DNA of 41,122 bases from Alphaproteobacteria bacterium (GCA_016283295.1 JAEEMQ010000014.1:1-41122), one strand, 5' to 3'; positions 1 through 8,702 are shown, counted from the first letter of the stretch. The notes: generated from the sequence alone by a model not told the origin. Program-made: numbers and translations.

Positions 1-314
1 CCTCTTCGTATTTATCATGTTCTCCGTTATTTCCGTAAGTGTTCTTTAAGTGAAGTCCCCTGCGTCAAGGGACTTTCTGCGTATTTAAACGTTAATCTCG
101 ATTTTTCTTGTTAGAGGCGTGAAACAGCGGAAACATTATTTTTTCTTGTTGCAACGTGAATCGGCGGAAAGATATTTTCCGTTTTTTATGCCGCTAAACG
201 GGGCAGGAGCGTCGTTTTACATACTTCTTAACCGCCAAGCCAAAATTAATTTGACTTTTGCTGTTTCGTACAATATATATAAAGGACACGACCAAAAATT
301 CAGCCGGAGCGGAT
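1..314. other. Upstream non-coding region of the glycosyltransferase
   Basis: No convincing gene is visible. A 7-bp inverted repeat (AAGTCCC at 53-59, GGGACTT at 69-75) could form a hairpin, but no U-run follows it, so it is not a clear terminator. The promoter-like hexamers near the downstream glycosyltransferase are listed separately. An open frame covering 119-349 overlaps the real gene and has no recognisable content. Confidence 0.5.
251..279 (+). promoter_or_regulatory. Sigma70-like promoter for the glycosyltransferase
   Basis: A TTGACT -35 hexamer (251-256) is followed after 17 bases by TATATA (274-279). The ATG chosen at 315 lies about 30 bases further on, with GGAG at 306-309. Predicted from hexamer match and spacing only. 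Confidence 0.45.
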
Positions 315-1229
315 ATGCCTTTAATTTCAGTCATAATTCCCGTCTATAACGTGGAAAAACACCTTAAAAAATGCTTGGAAAGCGTTTCTGAGCAGACTTT
401 TCGGGATTTTGAAGTTATTTGTGTGAATGACGGTTCTACCGATGGCAGTGCCGCAATTTTGCAACAATTCGCCGAGCGTGATAAGCGTTTTAAGGTCATT
501 ACTCAGGAAAATAAGGGTTTATCGGTGGCGCGTAATGTCGGCCTGGCTCAGGCAAGTGCCAAGCATATTGCGTATGTTGACAGCGACGATTTTGTGCATA
601 AGCGCTTTTTGGAGATTCTTTATAAGGCTTCGACAGATTTTGATGCTGATATTTCCGGTTGCAACTTTTGCAAAATCTATGATGATGAGGATTTTCCCGA
701 GTTGGAAAATGCGGTTGCCCAAAAATATGATCCGGCTCTCAACGTTTTGATGCATCGCAAGAATTTTATCCATTTCAACGTTTGGAATAAGCTGTATAAA
801 CGTGATGTCATCAATGATATTTCGTTTGTCGACGGCATTTATTTTGAGGATTGGGTATATAATTGCTGTGTGTTTGCCAAGGCTAAGGATTTTGTGTGGG
901 TAAACGAAAAACTGTACGGTTATCGGATTTCGGAGAACTCCATTATGCGCAGCAGTTTTAATTTGAAAAAGCTGAATGATTATGTGATAGGAATTCACAG
1001 CGTGCGCAAGTTTTATAAAGAAAAATATCCTGATTTGTGGCCGTTGGTACGCGATACCCGTATTGCCCGTACCGTTAAAATGATGATGAACAGCACGCGC
1101 CGCAGCCGTAATTCCGAATTGATGGCCAGCGCCAAAATTGCCCTTAAAAAACTCTATAATCTTAAGCTTATCGGCTATAAAGGGCTGTCTTTACCTAATA
1201 AAATCAAGTTGTTTTGCTTTTTACACTAA
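315..1229 (+). CDS. Family 2 (GT-A) glycosyltransferase
   Basis: A 304-residue GT2-type glycosyltransferase that should transfer a sugar from a nucleotide-sugar donor onto a surface glycan; the acceptor cannot be told. It opens with the family signature ISVIIPVYN and has VNDGSTDGS near residues 38-45 and the metal-binding DSDD at 89-92. The frame is open from a TTG at 258, but the ATG at 315 has GGAG five bases upstream and starts exactly at the family's usual N-terminus, so I prefer it. There is no signal peptide, which suggests a cytoplasmic or membrane-associated enzyme. A membrane acyltransferase follows 31 bp downstream, so the two may be co-transcribed for LPS or capsule decoration. The family is clear; the substrate is unknown. 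Confidence 0.9.
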   Translation: MPLISVIIPVYNVEKHLKKCLESVSEQTFRDFEVICVNDGSTDGSAAILQQFAERDKRFKVITQENKGLSVARNVGLAQASAKHIAYVDSDDFVHKRFLEILYKASTDFDADISGCNFCKIYDDEDFPELENAVAQKYDPALNVLMHRKNFIHFNVWNKLYKRDVINDISFVDGIYFEDWVYNCCVFAKAKDFVWVNEKLYGYRISENSIMRSSFNLKKLNDYVIGIHSVRKFYKEKYPDLWPLVRDTRIARTVKMMMNSTRRSRNSELMASAKIALKKLYNLKLIGYKGLSLPNKIKLFCFLH

Positions 1230-1260
1230 TACTTGATTTGAGACTCTGTGAGGGGACTTT

Positions 1261-2292
1261 ATGCAGAAACGGATAGGCTATTTGGATTGGTTGAGGGTAT
1301 TCTCGATATTTTCCGTTATCATATTGCATGCGTCGGCACAGAATTGGCACGGAACCGATATTAACGGTTTGGCGTGGCAGACTTTTAATTTTTACGATAG
1401 CATAGTCAGGTGGGCTGTTCCCGTTTTTGTTATGATCAGCGGATGCTTATTGTTACAGCGTGATATTCCGATTTCTCAGATTTATCGTAAGTATGTCGGC
1501 CATTTGGTAACCGCATTTTTGTCATGGAGTGTTTTTTATGCCTGTTTTCACGACGGTGACTTTTTGGATTTTATTGTCAACGTGTTGCACGGCGAATATC
1601 ACATGTGGTTTATTCCCATGATTATCGGATTATACATTGCTCTGCCGATTATTAAGCTTATTGTGCAAAAACAGAATATTATGAGATATTTTCTGAGTTT
1701 GTCTTTTGTTTTTGCGTTCTTATTGCCTTGGCTGTCAAAAATTATACATGACTTTTGCGGGCACGATGCGATTGCGGTTATGAACGCATTGAATCGATTT
1801 ATACAGCCGATGGGAGTTAAAATTGTTTCCGGATTTGCCGGATATTTTATCTTAGGATATTATCTTCATGTAACGAATATCAACCGTAAAAACAGGATAA
1901 TTATCTATATTTTGGGTATCTTAGGGCTTGCGCTTACGGTATTTTTGCAAGTGGCTTTAGCATTAAAAATTCAAAATCGTCATCAGAACTATTATGATGT
2001 TTTCACTATCAATGTGTTGCCTGTATGTATTGCCATATTCGTTTGGTTTAAGTATACGAAGTTTTTCGAGAAACCGTTACGGATAATCGAGAAGCTATCT
2101 CGTTATACTCTGGGAATATATATGGTGCATGTCTTTATACTGGTACAACTTAGTGCGCGCTTAGGGTTGAATACGCTTTCGTTTAATCCGATTCTGTCGG
2201 TTCCGGCCGTAGGCATTGTCGTGTTTATTATATCGGCCGCTGTGTCGGCGATTTTACATCAAATTCCGCTGGTTAAAAAATATTGCGTATGA
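1261..2292 (+). CDS. Membrane O-acyltransferase (acyltransferase_3 / WecH-OatA type)
   Basis: A 343-residue integral membrane protein with about ten hydrophobic segments. The N-terminus, GYLDWLRVFSIFSVIILHAS, is the typical start of acyltransferase family 3, where Asp/Arg and a helix-borne His belong to the active site; WFIPMIIGLYI further on is also typical. Members move acetyl or other acyl groups onto extracytoplasmic sugars. The ATG at 1261 has GAGGGG about six bases upstream. It lies 31 bp after the glycosyltransferase, which suggests that a glycan made by that enzyme is O-acylated here. It ends near a repeat-rich gene-free region; no obvious terminator follows directly. The acceptor sugar cannot be determined. 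Confidence 0.88.
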   Translation: MQKRIGYLDWLRVFSIFSVIILHASAQNWHGTDINGLAWQTFNFYDSIVRWAVPVFVMISGCLLLQRDIPISQIYRKYVGHLVTAFLSWSVFYACFHDGDFLDFIVNVLHGEYHMWFIPMIIGLYIALPIIKLIVQKQNIMRYFLSLSFVFAFLLPWLSKIIHDFCGHDAIAVMNALNRFIQPMGVKIVSGFAGYFILGYYLHVTNINRKNRIIIYILGILGLALTVFLQVALALKIQNRHQNYYDVFTINVLPVCIAIFVWFKYTKFFEKPLRIIEKLSRYTLGIYMVHVFILVQLSARLGLNTLSFNPILSVPAVGIVVFIISAAVSAILHQIPLVKKYCV

Positions 2293-2659
2293 TACCGGGT
2301 GTGTGATGTTGCTTCATAATGATTTTAGTAAGATGAGCGACGAGACTCGGTTGTGCCCTCGGTTTGTTTGCTAAATTCAGCTCAGCTTTTTGCTTCGTTA
2401 AGAAAACTTCGCCGTCTTCGTGAAAAACAACATTTAGAGGTTGTTTTTATCCTCCTCTTGCTTAAATTTACTTTCTTTATTTTATTCTATGGAAAATTTA
2501 AGCTTCGGTCACTCGGTTGCGAATTGTTCGTCGCGCGTCGCTTGCGCTGGCTAACTCACAAGCAACCTTCGCCCGTCGTTAAAAATATCTCCGCCGGAGA
2601 TATTTTTTTCCTCCGGCGCGACCTCTTCCGGTCACTCGTTCAAGTCCCGTCGAGCCAAT

Positions 2660-2690
2660 AAAAAAAACCGCCCGAAGGCGGTCTTTTTTA
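2660..2690. terminator. Bidirectional hairpin terminator, duplicated copy
   Basis: ACCGCC (2667-2672), loop CGAA, GGCGGT (2677-2682), with A-run on the left and T-run on the right, so it can work in both directions. It is a near-identical copy of the terminator that directly follows tRNA-Asp. Confidence 0.7.
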
Positions 2691-2890
2691 TTGGCGGGAG
2701 CGACGAGACTCGGTCTCGCAATGTTTCCAACATTGCTTCGGTCACTCGTTTTCTAAATTCATTTATTTGCTGTCGCTTCATAAATTCATTAAGAAAACTT
2801 CGCCGTCTTCGTGAAAAACAACATTTAGAGGTTGTTTTTCACTTGATGCGCGACCTCTTCCGGTCACTCGTTCAAGTCTCGTCGAGCCAA

Positions 2891-2918
2891 TAAAAAAAAC
2901 CGCCCGAAGGCGGTCTTT
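2891..2918 (-). terminator. Terminator of tRNA-Asp
   Basis: On the minus strand, ACCGCC-TTCG-GGCGGT is followed by eight T residues and starts about seven bases after the encoded CCA end of tRNA-Asp. Confidence 0.8.
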
Positions 2919-2921
2919 TAT

Positions 2922-2998
2922 TGGCGGGAGCGACGAGACTCGAACTCGCGACCTCTGCCGTGACAGGGCAGCGTTCTAACCAACTGAACTACACCCCC
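2922..2998 (-). tRNA. tRNA-Asp (anticodon GTC), CCA encoded
   Basis: Read on the minus strand, the 77-base gene starts GGGGGTGTAGTTCAG and folds into the full cloverleaf. The acceptor stem GGGGGTG pairs with CGCTCCC using two G-U wobbles. The anticodon loop is CTGTCAC on a CTGCC/GGCAG stem. The T-arm is GCGAG-TTCGAGT-CTCGT. The discriminator is G73, as usual for tRNA-Asp, and CCA is encoded. A promoter lies just upstream and a terminator just downstream, so it is a single-gene transcript. Its 3' part is the source of the partial copies in 2336-2714. Confidence 0.95.
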
Positions 2999-3012
2999 GC
3001 AGAACAGTATGT

Positions 3013-3041
3013 CTTATATCTGAACTTTTTTTAAATTGCAA
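3013..3041 (-). promoter_or_regulatory. Promoter of tRNA-Asp
   Basis: On the minus strand TTGCAA (3036-3041) is followed after 17 bases by TATAAG (3013-3018), 15 bases before the tRNA 5' end. Confidence 0.65.
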
Positions 3042-3175
3042 TACTTTTTTTCAGTTTTTTGCACTTTTTTTAAAAAAAAGCCGAAAAATAATGTTTGTTC
3101 GGGTATAACTTTATTATCTGCTTGCTTTTAATTCTAAACATTTTATCATCAGCACAACATGGGGAATAACGGATT

Positions 3176-5083
3176 ATGCCTGCGTTTAAAAATTTTAGAA
3201 GAAAGTTACGCCGACGTCGGATAGAGACGTTTTTATTGGCCGGTTACGCGTTTGCCGTAACCTGCGCGCTGTTCCTTTCTTTACTTAATAAGCCGTTTTC
3301 TGCCGCGCCGAAGCTGCCGATTACCCATGTATCTGCCGATTCTTATGATTTCAGCGGCGATATTTTAACGCCGGCATTCAATGATTCGGTCGGCGATAAT
3401 CCGTTTGATACCGTTTATACCGAAGTTAATAACATAAAGCTTTTGAGTGCCAACGAAGTGGTGCGCTCCAAGTTTGAAATCGTGCAAAATGACAAGAATG
3501 TCGTGATGCCGATTGACGCCAAGCCGAAATATGAAGGCAATTCCAGCGAACTCTCAGGTATTTATCAAAAAGAACGTCGCGTGCTGATGGTGGAAAGAGG
3601 CGATACTTTTATCGGGCTTTTGACCAAACTCGGTATGAATACCAAGAGCGCGACCGAAGCGTATAACGTTTTGCGCAAAGTTTATGATGCGCGCAAGCTG
3701 CAAGTCGGTCAGCATATCGAACTTACCGCTACTTTCGAAGTACGTTCGCATCAGTTGGAAATGCTCGATAAGTTGACCATTACGCCGGAACGCGGGGTAA
3801 AATACATTTTGAGCGTCAACGAATACGATAAGTATGTGGCAACGGTGGAACGCGAAAAGTTTCAGCCTGATGTGCGGGTAGTCAGCGGTACGGTTAACGG
3901 GCCGGTGCTTAATTCTCTTATCAGCGAAGGGGTGAACCGCCGGGTTGCCAACGAAGTTATCAACCGTATGTCGCACATGATCAACTTCAGAACGGATGTT
4001 CATAAAGGCGATACTTATAACGTCAAATACGAAGTCAGTAAGGCGGCAAACGGCGACGTAGTTAAAATCGGCAATTTGCTGTCGGCTTCGTTTAAAACCG
4101 CCAAACGCACTTATAAAATCTATCGTTTCAAAGACAATTATTATAACGAAAAAGGTGAAACCAAGAAAACCGGTTTGGATATTAAACCGCTGTCAATGCG
4201 TAATGCGCGGGTTTCTTCATTGTTCGGTTATCGCCGCCATCCTATTTATAAAACCATGAAATTCCACAGCGGTGTGGATTATGCCGCACCGAAGGGTGTT
4301 GCCATTTATGCCAGCGGTCCGGGCGTGGTAGAAATGGCACAGTATGTCAACGGTTACGGCAATTACGTAAAAATTCGCCATAACAGCGAGTATGAAACGG
4401 CGTACGGCCACATGCAGGGCTTTGCCCGCGGAATCAGAAAAGGCGTGCGCGTACGGCGCGGTCAGGTTATAGGTTATGTCGGCAGTACCGGTCAGTCCAC
4501 CGGTCCGCATCTGCACTTTGAAATTTTGCGCAAAGGCCAGCGCATCAATCCGTTGAAATCCAATGTGGCCACCGGCAACGATTTGGGCGGTTCGCAGTTG
4601 ACAGAATTCAAACATAGAATGAACCAGATTGATGCCATGAAAGAAAAGGTATTCAAAAAAGAAGAATCCGCACCGATGTTGGCATCGGTAGCACAGGCGG
4701 AAAAAGAAAAAGCCGAAGCCGAGGCCCAAGCCGCTGCAGAACAGGGAAATGAAGTCGGAGAACAAACTCCGTCGGCCGCCGAGCCGGATAAAGAAGCTGC
4801 CACAGAATCGGCAAAACCGCAGGAAAATACGGCCGAAGCAGCAAAGAATGATGCGGCGGAGCCGGTAAAGGAAGAAAAAGCTGTCGAAAACGATAAGCAG
4901 GCAGAAGTCGCCGAGACGGAAGAAGCGGAAAAACAAATAACCGATAACTATAAGGGCAAACGCTATATGCCGCCTAGTATTTCCGCAGTTACGGCGCGTA
5001 AAAAGCATTGGGCGACGGCCGGCAAAAAAGCGCAAAAAGCGGTTAAAACTCCGGCACGTAAGCCGCGCTACGTAAAGCGCTGA
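3176..5083 (+). CDS. M23-family murein endopeptidase with OapA/LysM-like domain (MepM-like)
   Basis: A 635-residue envelope protein predicted to cut peptidoglycan cross-links. A basic N-terminus is followed by one hydrophobic segment (about residues 20-40), an anchor or uncleaved signal. Around residues 135-185 a GDTF...LLTKLG...QVGQHIEL stretch resembles the LysM/OapA-like module usual in this family. The M23 zinc site is intact: HSGVD (His364, Asp368) and HLHFE (His445, His447). After about residue 495 comes a long Ala/Glu/Lys-rich low-complexity tail with a basic end, not part of the catalytic fold. GGGGA lies about ten bases before the ATG. The tRNA-Asp gene is divergent upstream; the DUF4381/Bat operon follows after 91 bp. 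Family assignment is firm; the exact bond cleaved is inferred. Confidence 0.9.
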   Translation: MPAFKNFRRKLRRRRIETFLLAGYAFAVTCALFLSLLNKPFSAAPKLPITHVSADSYDFSGDILTPAFNDSVGDNPFDTVYTEVNNIKLLSANEVVRSKFEIVQNDKNVVMPIDAKPKYEGNSSELSGIYQKERRVLMVERGDTFIGLLTKLGMNTKSATEAYNVLRKVYDARKLQVGQHIELTATFEVRSHQLEMLDKLTITPERGVKYILSVNEYDKYVATVEREKFQPDVRVVSGTVNGPVLNSLISEGVNRRVANEVINRMSHMINFRTDVHKGDTYNVKYEVSKAANGDVVKIGNLLSASFKTAKRTYKIYRFKDNYYNEKGETKKTGLDIKPLSMRNARVSSLFGYRRHPIYKTMKFHSGVDYAAPKGVAIYASGPGVVEMAQYVNGYGNYVKIRHNSEYETAYGHMQGFARGIRKGVRVRRGQVIGYVGSTGQSTGPHLHFEILRKGQRINPLKSNVATGNDLGGSQLTEFKHRMNQIDAMKEKVFKKEESAPMLASVAQAEKEKAEAEAQAAAEQGNEVGEQTPSAAEPDKEAATESAKPQENTAEAAKNDAAEPVKEEKAVENDKQAEVAETEEAEKQITDNYKGKRYMPPSISAVTARKKHWATAGKKAQKAVKTPARKPRYVKR

Positions 5084-5174
5084 AAATCAGATTACCGTAA
5101 TACTTGATAATTATCTGGCAGAAAACTACATCTATTAACAGGCGGTTTGCAAAAGTTGAGGAGAGAATATCAAA

Positions 5175-5621
5175 ATGGATAATTTGCCGGCATTGAGAGA
5201 CATACATTTACCCGAAGGCGGTGTACCGTTTTTCCCTCTGGCCTACGGTTGGTGGGGTGTTTTGGTCTCGGTTATTATCGCATTGGTGCTGTATAAAGTT
5301 TTGCAAATGCTGTGGCGGCAGAGCGCCAAAATCTATGCACGGCGGATTTTGCAGGCATATAAGCACGATACCGATTTGGCGGCGGCGGTGAAAATGTCGG
5401 AAATATTGCGCCGCGCCTGTGTGCGCAAATATCCCGAAGCGGTTGCCTTATCTGGCGATGATTGGATTGCCTTTCTTAACGGTAAATCTTCGCGAAAATT
5501 GACCGGTTCGGCGGCCGAATTGCTGAAAAACGCCCCGTTTATGGTGCATCAGAGTTATGATGCCGCGGATATGAATAAAGTATGGGACTACTGCTATAAC
5601 TGGATAGGAGAGAACTTATGA
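5175..5621 (+). CDS. DUF4381 membrane protein of the Bat operon
   Basis: A 148-residue protein with one transmembrane helix (about residues 25-45), preceded by the DUF4381-type motif LRDIHLPEGGVPFFPLAYGW. The rest is a cytoplasmic helical domain ending in DMNKVWDYCYNWI. DUF4381 proteins regularly sit in front of BatA in Proteobacteria; their biochemical role is not established. A good GAGGAGAG site precedes the ATG. The stop codon overlaps the start of BatA (ATGA-type, 4 bp), which indicates translational coupling. Unlike many Bat operons, no MoxR ATPase or DUF58 gene precedes it here. Confidence 0.85.
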   Translation: MDNLPALRDIHLPEGGVPFFPLAYGWWGVLVSVIIALVLYKVLQMLWRQSAKIYARRILQAYKHDTDLAAAVKMSEILRRACVRKYPEAVALSGDDWIAFLNGKSSRKLTGSAAELLKNAPFMVHQSYDAADMNKVWDYCYNWIGENL

Positions 5622-6622
5622 TTACCTTTGCCTATCCGCAAGCTGCCTGGTTGCTTTTGGTGCCGATTTTGGTTTATTATATTCTGCCGGCGGTGGGTAA
5701 AATGTACGGCGATGCCTTGCAAGTGCCGTTTGTGGCGGATATTGCGGCCATTAAGGGCAAGACCGCTTCTGAGCGACGGAACGGTAAAGGTAAACCTGCA
5801 AATTCGTTCCCTAAGTTTTTGTTATTGCTTGTTTTATGGGGGGTGGTTACCGCCGCGTTGTGCCGCCCGCAATGGGTGGGCGAGCCGCAGAAAGTTCATC
5901 ACGAATCCCGCGATATTATGCTGATTGTCGATGTTTCAAAGTCGATGCTGGAAACCGATTTTGTGTATCAGGGGCGGCATTATGACAGAATGTCGGTGGT
6001 AAAAAAAGTGGTGGCCGATTTTGCCGATGCCCGCGCCGATGACCGGGTGGGGTTGGTGGTGTTCGGTACGCGTGCCTATATGCAGGTTCCGCTCACTTAT
6101 GACAAAGAGTCGCTGAAAGAAACGTTGTTTGCGATAGAGCCGGGGATGGCCGGGGATTCAACTTCCATCGGCGATGCCATTGGGGTTGCTTTGAAAAATT
6201 TGGCCTTAAGCGACGGTCCGGCCGAAAATAAGGTAATCATTCTGCTGACCGACGGCGAAAGTAATGACGGCAGTTTGTCGTTTCCGCAAGCGATTAAGTT
6301 GGCGCAGGAAGAAAAAATCAAGTTTTATACCATCGGTGTCGGCAGTGATTCCATCAGCTTTTTGGGCGGGTTGTTCAGCGTGCCGATGGCTAACGGCCTG
6401 GATGAGACGAGTTTGCGGCAGTTGGCAGAGGCTACCAAGGGCACGTATTTCAGAGCCAAAGACGTGAATGCGTTGTTGCAAATATATTCCGAAATCAACC
6501 GTTTGGAGGCGCAGGAGCACGAAGGACGCTATGTTCGGGAAACCAAGGATATGTTTTATTACCCGGCGGCGGCCGCGCTGTTGCTGTTTTTGGCGATGTT
6601 TGCGTTGATGAGGAGAAAATAA
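5618..6622 (+). CDS. batA: BatA-like von Willebrand A domain membrane protein
   Basis: A 334-residue protein with hydrophobic helices near residues 8-25 and 66-85, a VWA domain from about 98 to 290, and a C-terminal membrane helix. The metal-ion adhesion site looks intact: DVSKS (Asp105-Ser109), a Thr in PLTYD, and LTDGESND. BatA proteins are inner-membrane proteins linked to oxygen or stress tolerance in Bacteroides and Leptospira; the molecular role is unresolved. It overlaps the DUF4381 gene by 4 bp and ends 3 bp before the next VWA gene, so this is a tight operon. Confidence 0.88.
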   Translation: MITFAYPQAAWLLLVPILVYYILPAVGKMYGDALQVPFVADIAAIKGKTASERRNGKGKPANSFPKFLLLLVLWGVVTAALCRPQWVGEPQKVHHESRDIMLIVDVSKSMLETDFVYQGRHYDRMSVVKKVVADFADARADDRVGLVVFGTRAYMQVPLTYDKESLKETLFAIEPGMAGDSTSIGDAIGVALKNLALSDGPAENKVIILLTDGESNDGSLSFPQAIKLAQEEKIKFYTIGVGSDSISFLGGLFSVPMANGLDETSLRQLAEATKGTYFRAKDVNALLQIYSEINRLEAQEHEGRYVRETKDMFYYPAAAALLLFLAMFALMRRK

Positions 6623-6625
6623 GCC

Positions 6626-8701
6626 ATGGAAGGGTTGCAGGATTTTCACTTTTTACGTCCGTTGTGGCTGGTTGCGCTGTTTATTCCGCTGTTGTGGGGC
6701 TGGTTTATTTATCGTAACGAACGCGTGCAATCGTCGTGGGCCGATGTTTGTGACGAGCATTTGCTGAATTTTTTGCTGATTAAGGGCGATAATCATCAGC
6801 GGCGACTTTCATACGTTTTGGCGGTGTTGTTTATGTTGCTGACGATTTTGGCGCTGGCCGGTCCGACCTGGGTTAAAAAGCCTAATCCGGCGCTGAGTGT
6901 CGATAATCCGGTAATGATAGCGCTGAGCCTGTCCTCGAGTATGGAAAAGGGCGATGTATCGCCGAGCCGTTTGGTGCGGGCGCGCTATATCATCAAGGAT
7001 TTTATACAAACCCTGCGTTCGACCGAAATCGGGTTGGAAGTATACAGCGACGAGCCGTTTATGATTTCTCCGCTGACCGAAGATGCGGCGCTGATTGATA
7101 ATTTGTTGCCGGTAATCGAGCGCAATATCGTGCCGGCAGACGGCGACCGGCTGGATCGGGCCATTGATATGGCGGTGGAGCGTATGCAGAGCATAGGGTA
7201 TGCTTCCGGCAATATTATCGTGTTGGCGGCCGATGTCGGCGAGCGTTTTGAAGCGGCGTTAGAGAGTGCGGCCAAGGCGTATCGCAACGGCTTTGATGTT
7301 AACGTAATCAAGGTCAGTACCGAGGAAAATGAAAAATTGCAAATGGTGGCGCAAAAAGGTTATGGGGTTTATTTGAACTATAATCAGAGCTATGCGCCGC
7401 TGAGCCGAAAAATCAATGACTTATACGCCAAAAAACTTAATGAAAGCAAAAATATGCAATCGATTTGGTTGGACTTCGGGTATTATCTGTTTTGGTTGCC
7501 GGCCTTATTGCTGTTATATTATTATCGGCGCGGGGTTATTGCCGGTTTGCTGTTATGCCTGATTTGCTCCGAGGCGTATGCCGGGTGGTTTGTCAACGAC
7601 AATCAGGAAGCAATGCAATATTTCAAGCGCAAACAGTATGACAAGGCGGCACAGCTGTTTCAGAACGCGCAATGGCGCGGTGCCGCGGCTTATAAAAACG
7701 GCGATTATGAGCAGGCATATCGGGAATTTTCTAAGGAAAACGATGTCGTTTCCATGTATAATCAGGGCAACGCGTTGGCAAAGTCGGGAAAACTTGATGA
7801 GGCGATTGCCAAATATGAAGAAGTTTTGCAACAAAAACCTGATTTCGAAGATGCAAAATTTAATCTGGAATATTTGAAAAAACTCAATAAAAACCAGAAT
7901 CAGAAGCAAAATCAGAAACAGGATAATAAGGACCAGCAAAAGCAGCAGAAATCCGGCGGCGATGAACAGGAAAAGAATAATCAGCAACAGGATAAACAGC
8001 AGCAGGGAAATCAGAATCAGGAACAGCAAGAGCAACAGAAACAGGAACAACAGCAAGAGCAACAGAAACAGGAGCAGCAAAAGCAGGACGGTTCGCAACA
8101 ACAGGAACAGCAAAAACAAGAGCAAAAGCAGGACGGTTCACAGCAACAGGAACAGCAGAACCAAGGGCAGCAAAAGCAGGAGCAACAGCAAAGCGGCGAT
8201 AACCGACAGGAGCAATCACAGGAACAATCCGAGCAGTCTCAGGAGCAATCAGAGCAGTCTGAGGGAGAATCCGCACAATCGCAGGATGAAAATCAAAACG
8301 GAGATAAGCAACAACAATCTTCGGCGGAAAATCAAAACGGAGAAGATAAGTCCGATGCCGCCGAGTCTGATGAAAATAAGAGCGAACAAAATCAGCAACA
8401 GAGCTCCGCCGAAGATAAGCAGGACGACCGGCAAAACGGCAATTCTCAAGCTGAACCGTCAGACAGCGATTCCGGCGATAAGGAAGAAGAACAAGAGGTA
8501 CAGGTGCAGTCGGGGCAACAGGACGAAAACGGCAAGGAAGCGGAGGAAGTGCAGATGCAAAACGGCGATAAGGCGGCCGATAAGGAAAAAATGCGCGCCC
8601 GTATGCAAAAATTCCGCGATATTCCGGAAGATAAGGGCGGATTGTTGCGTGCTCTGATTGCTAAAGAATATCGCAAAAACAGATATAAGGATGAATATTG
8701 A
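6626..8701 (+). CDS. batB: BatB/BatC-like fusion: VWA domain, TPR region, Gln-rich tract
   Basis: A 691-residue protein. Two hydrophobic helices lie near residues 12-30 and 62-80, then a VWA domain, another hydrophobic pair near 285-320, TPR-like helices (about 330-420), and a roughly 200-residue Gln/Glu/Lys/Ser/Asp-rich tract. The end, FRDIPEDKGGLLRALIAKEY, resembles the IPDDPGGLLR motif that closes BatB/BatC proteins. The expected DxSxS metal site reads ALSLSSSM: Ser101 replaces the first Asp, so this VWA domain probably binds metal poorly or not at all, in contrast to BatA. The DNA of the tract (about 7890-8540) is full of CAG/CAA/GAA triplets. It lies 3 bp after batA and 1 bp before batD. 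Confidence 0.87.
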   Translation: MEGLQDFHFLRPLWLVALFIPLLWGWFIYRNERVQSSWADVCDEHLLNFLLIKGDNHQRRLSYVLAVLFMLLTILALAGPTWVKKPNPALSVDNPVMIALSLSSSMEKGDVSPSRLVRARYIIKDFIQTLRSTEIGLEVYSDEPFMISPLTEDAALIDNLLPVIERNIVPADGDRLDRAIDMAVERMQSIGYASGNIIVLAADVGERFEAALESAAKAYRNGFDVNVIKVSTEENEKLQMVAQKGYGVYLNYNQSYAPLSRKINDLYAKKLNESKNMQSIWLDFGYYLFWLPALLLLYYYRRGVIAGLLLCLICSEAYAGWFVNDNQEAMQYFKRKQYDKAAQLFQNAQWRGAAAYKNGDYEQAYREFSKENDVVSMYNQGNALAKSGKLDEAIAKYEEVLQQKPDFEDAKFNLEYLKKLNKNQNQKQNQKQDNKDQQKQQKSGGDEQEKNNQQQDKQQQGNQNQEQQEQQKQEQQQEQQKQEQQKQDGSQQQEQQKQEQKQDGSQQQEQQNQGQQKQEQQQSGDNRQEQSQEQSEQSQEQSEQSEGESAQSQDENQNGDKQQQSSAENQNGEDKSDAAESDENKSEQNQQQSSAEDKQDDRQNGNSQAEPSDSDSGDKEEEQEVQVQSGQQDENGKEAEEVQMQNGDKAADKEKMRARMQKFRDIPEDKGGLLRALIAKEYRKNRYKDEY

Positions 8702-8702
8702 G

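Larger units (their letters stand above)
2293..2921. repeat. Gene-free repeat block behind tRNA-Asp: two units with tRNA-derived ends and terminators
   Basis: No gene is visible. Two related units lie head to tail, about 2336-2692 and 2693-2921. Each starts with CGACGAGACTCG, identical to part of the tRNA-Asp T-arm as read on this strand; the second also carries TGGCGGGAG from the acceptor end. Each contains AACTTCGCCGTCTTCGTG followed by a hairpin with arms AAAAACAAC/GTTGTTTTT (2423-2448 and 2814-2839). Each ends with GGTCACTCGTTCAAGTC, a sequence like an inverted degenerate tRNA 3' half ending in GCCA, and then the same ACCGCC/GGCGGT terminator. The first unit also has a palindrome, GCTTAAATTT (2460-2469)/AAATTTAAGC (2494-2503), and ATATCTCCGCCGGAGATAT (2585-2604). 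Confidence 0.75.

Noticed and set aside
53..75. A hairpin that could be the terminator of an upstream gene
   Set aside because: The 7-bp stem has no U-run on either side, and the gene it would end is outside the window.
119..349. A 76-residue open frame upstream of the glycosyltransferase
   Set aside because: It begins with GTG without a good ribosome site, has no family features and overlaps the real glycosyltransferase start.
2353..2661. A 102-residue open frame in the repeat block
   Set aside because: It is a translation of the hairpin repeats and terminator, with no homologous features or ribosome site.
7553..8657. Long open frames opposite and beside the Gln-rich tract of the BatB-like gene
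   Set aside because: They are by-products of the CAG/CAA/GAA-rich coding DNA (poly-Leu, Asn/Arg or Ala/Val translations).
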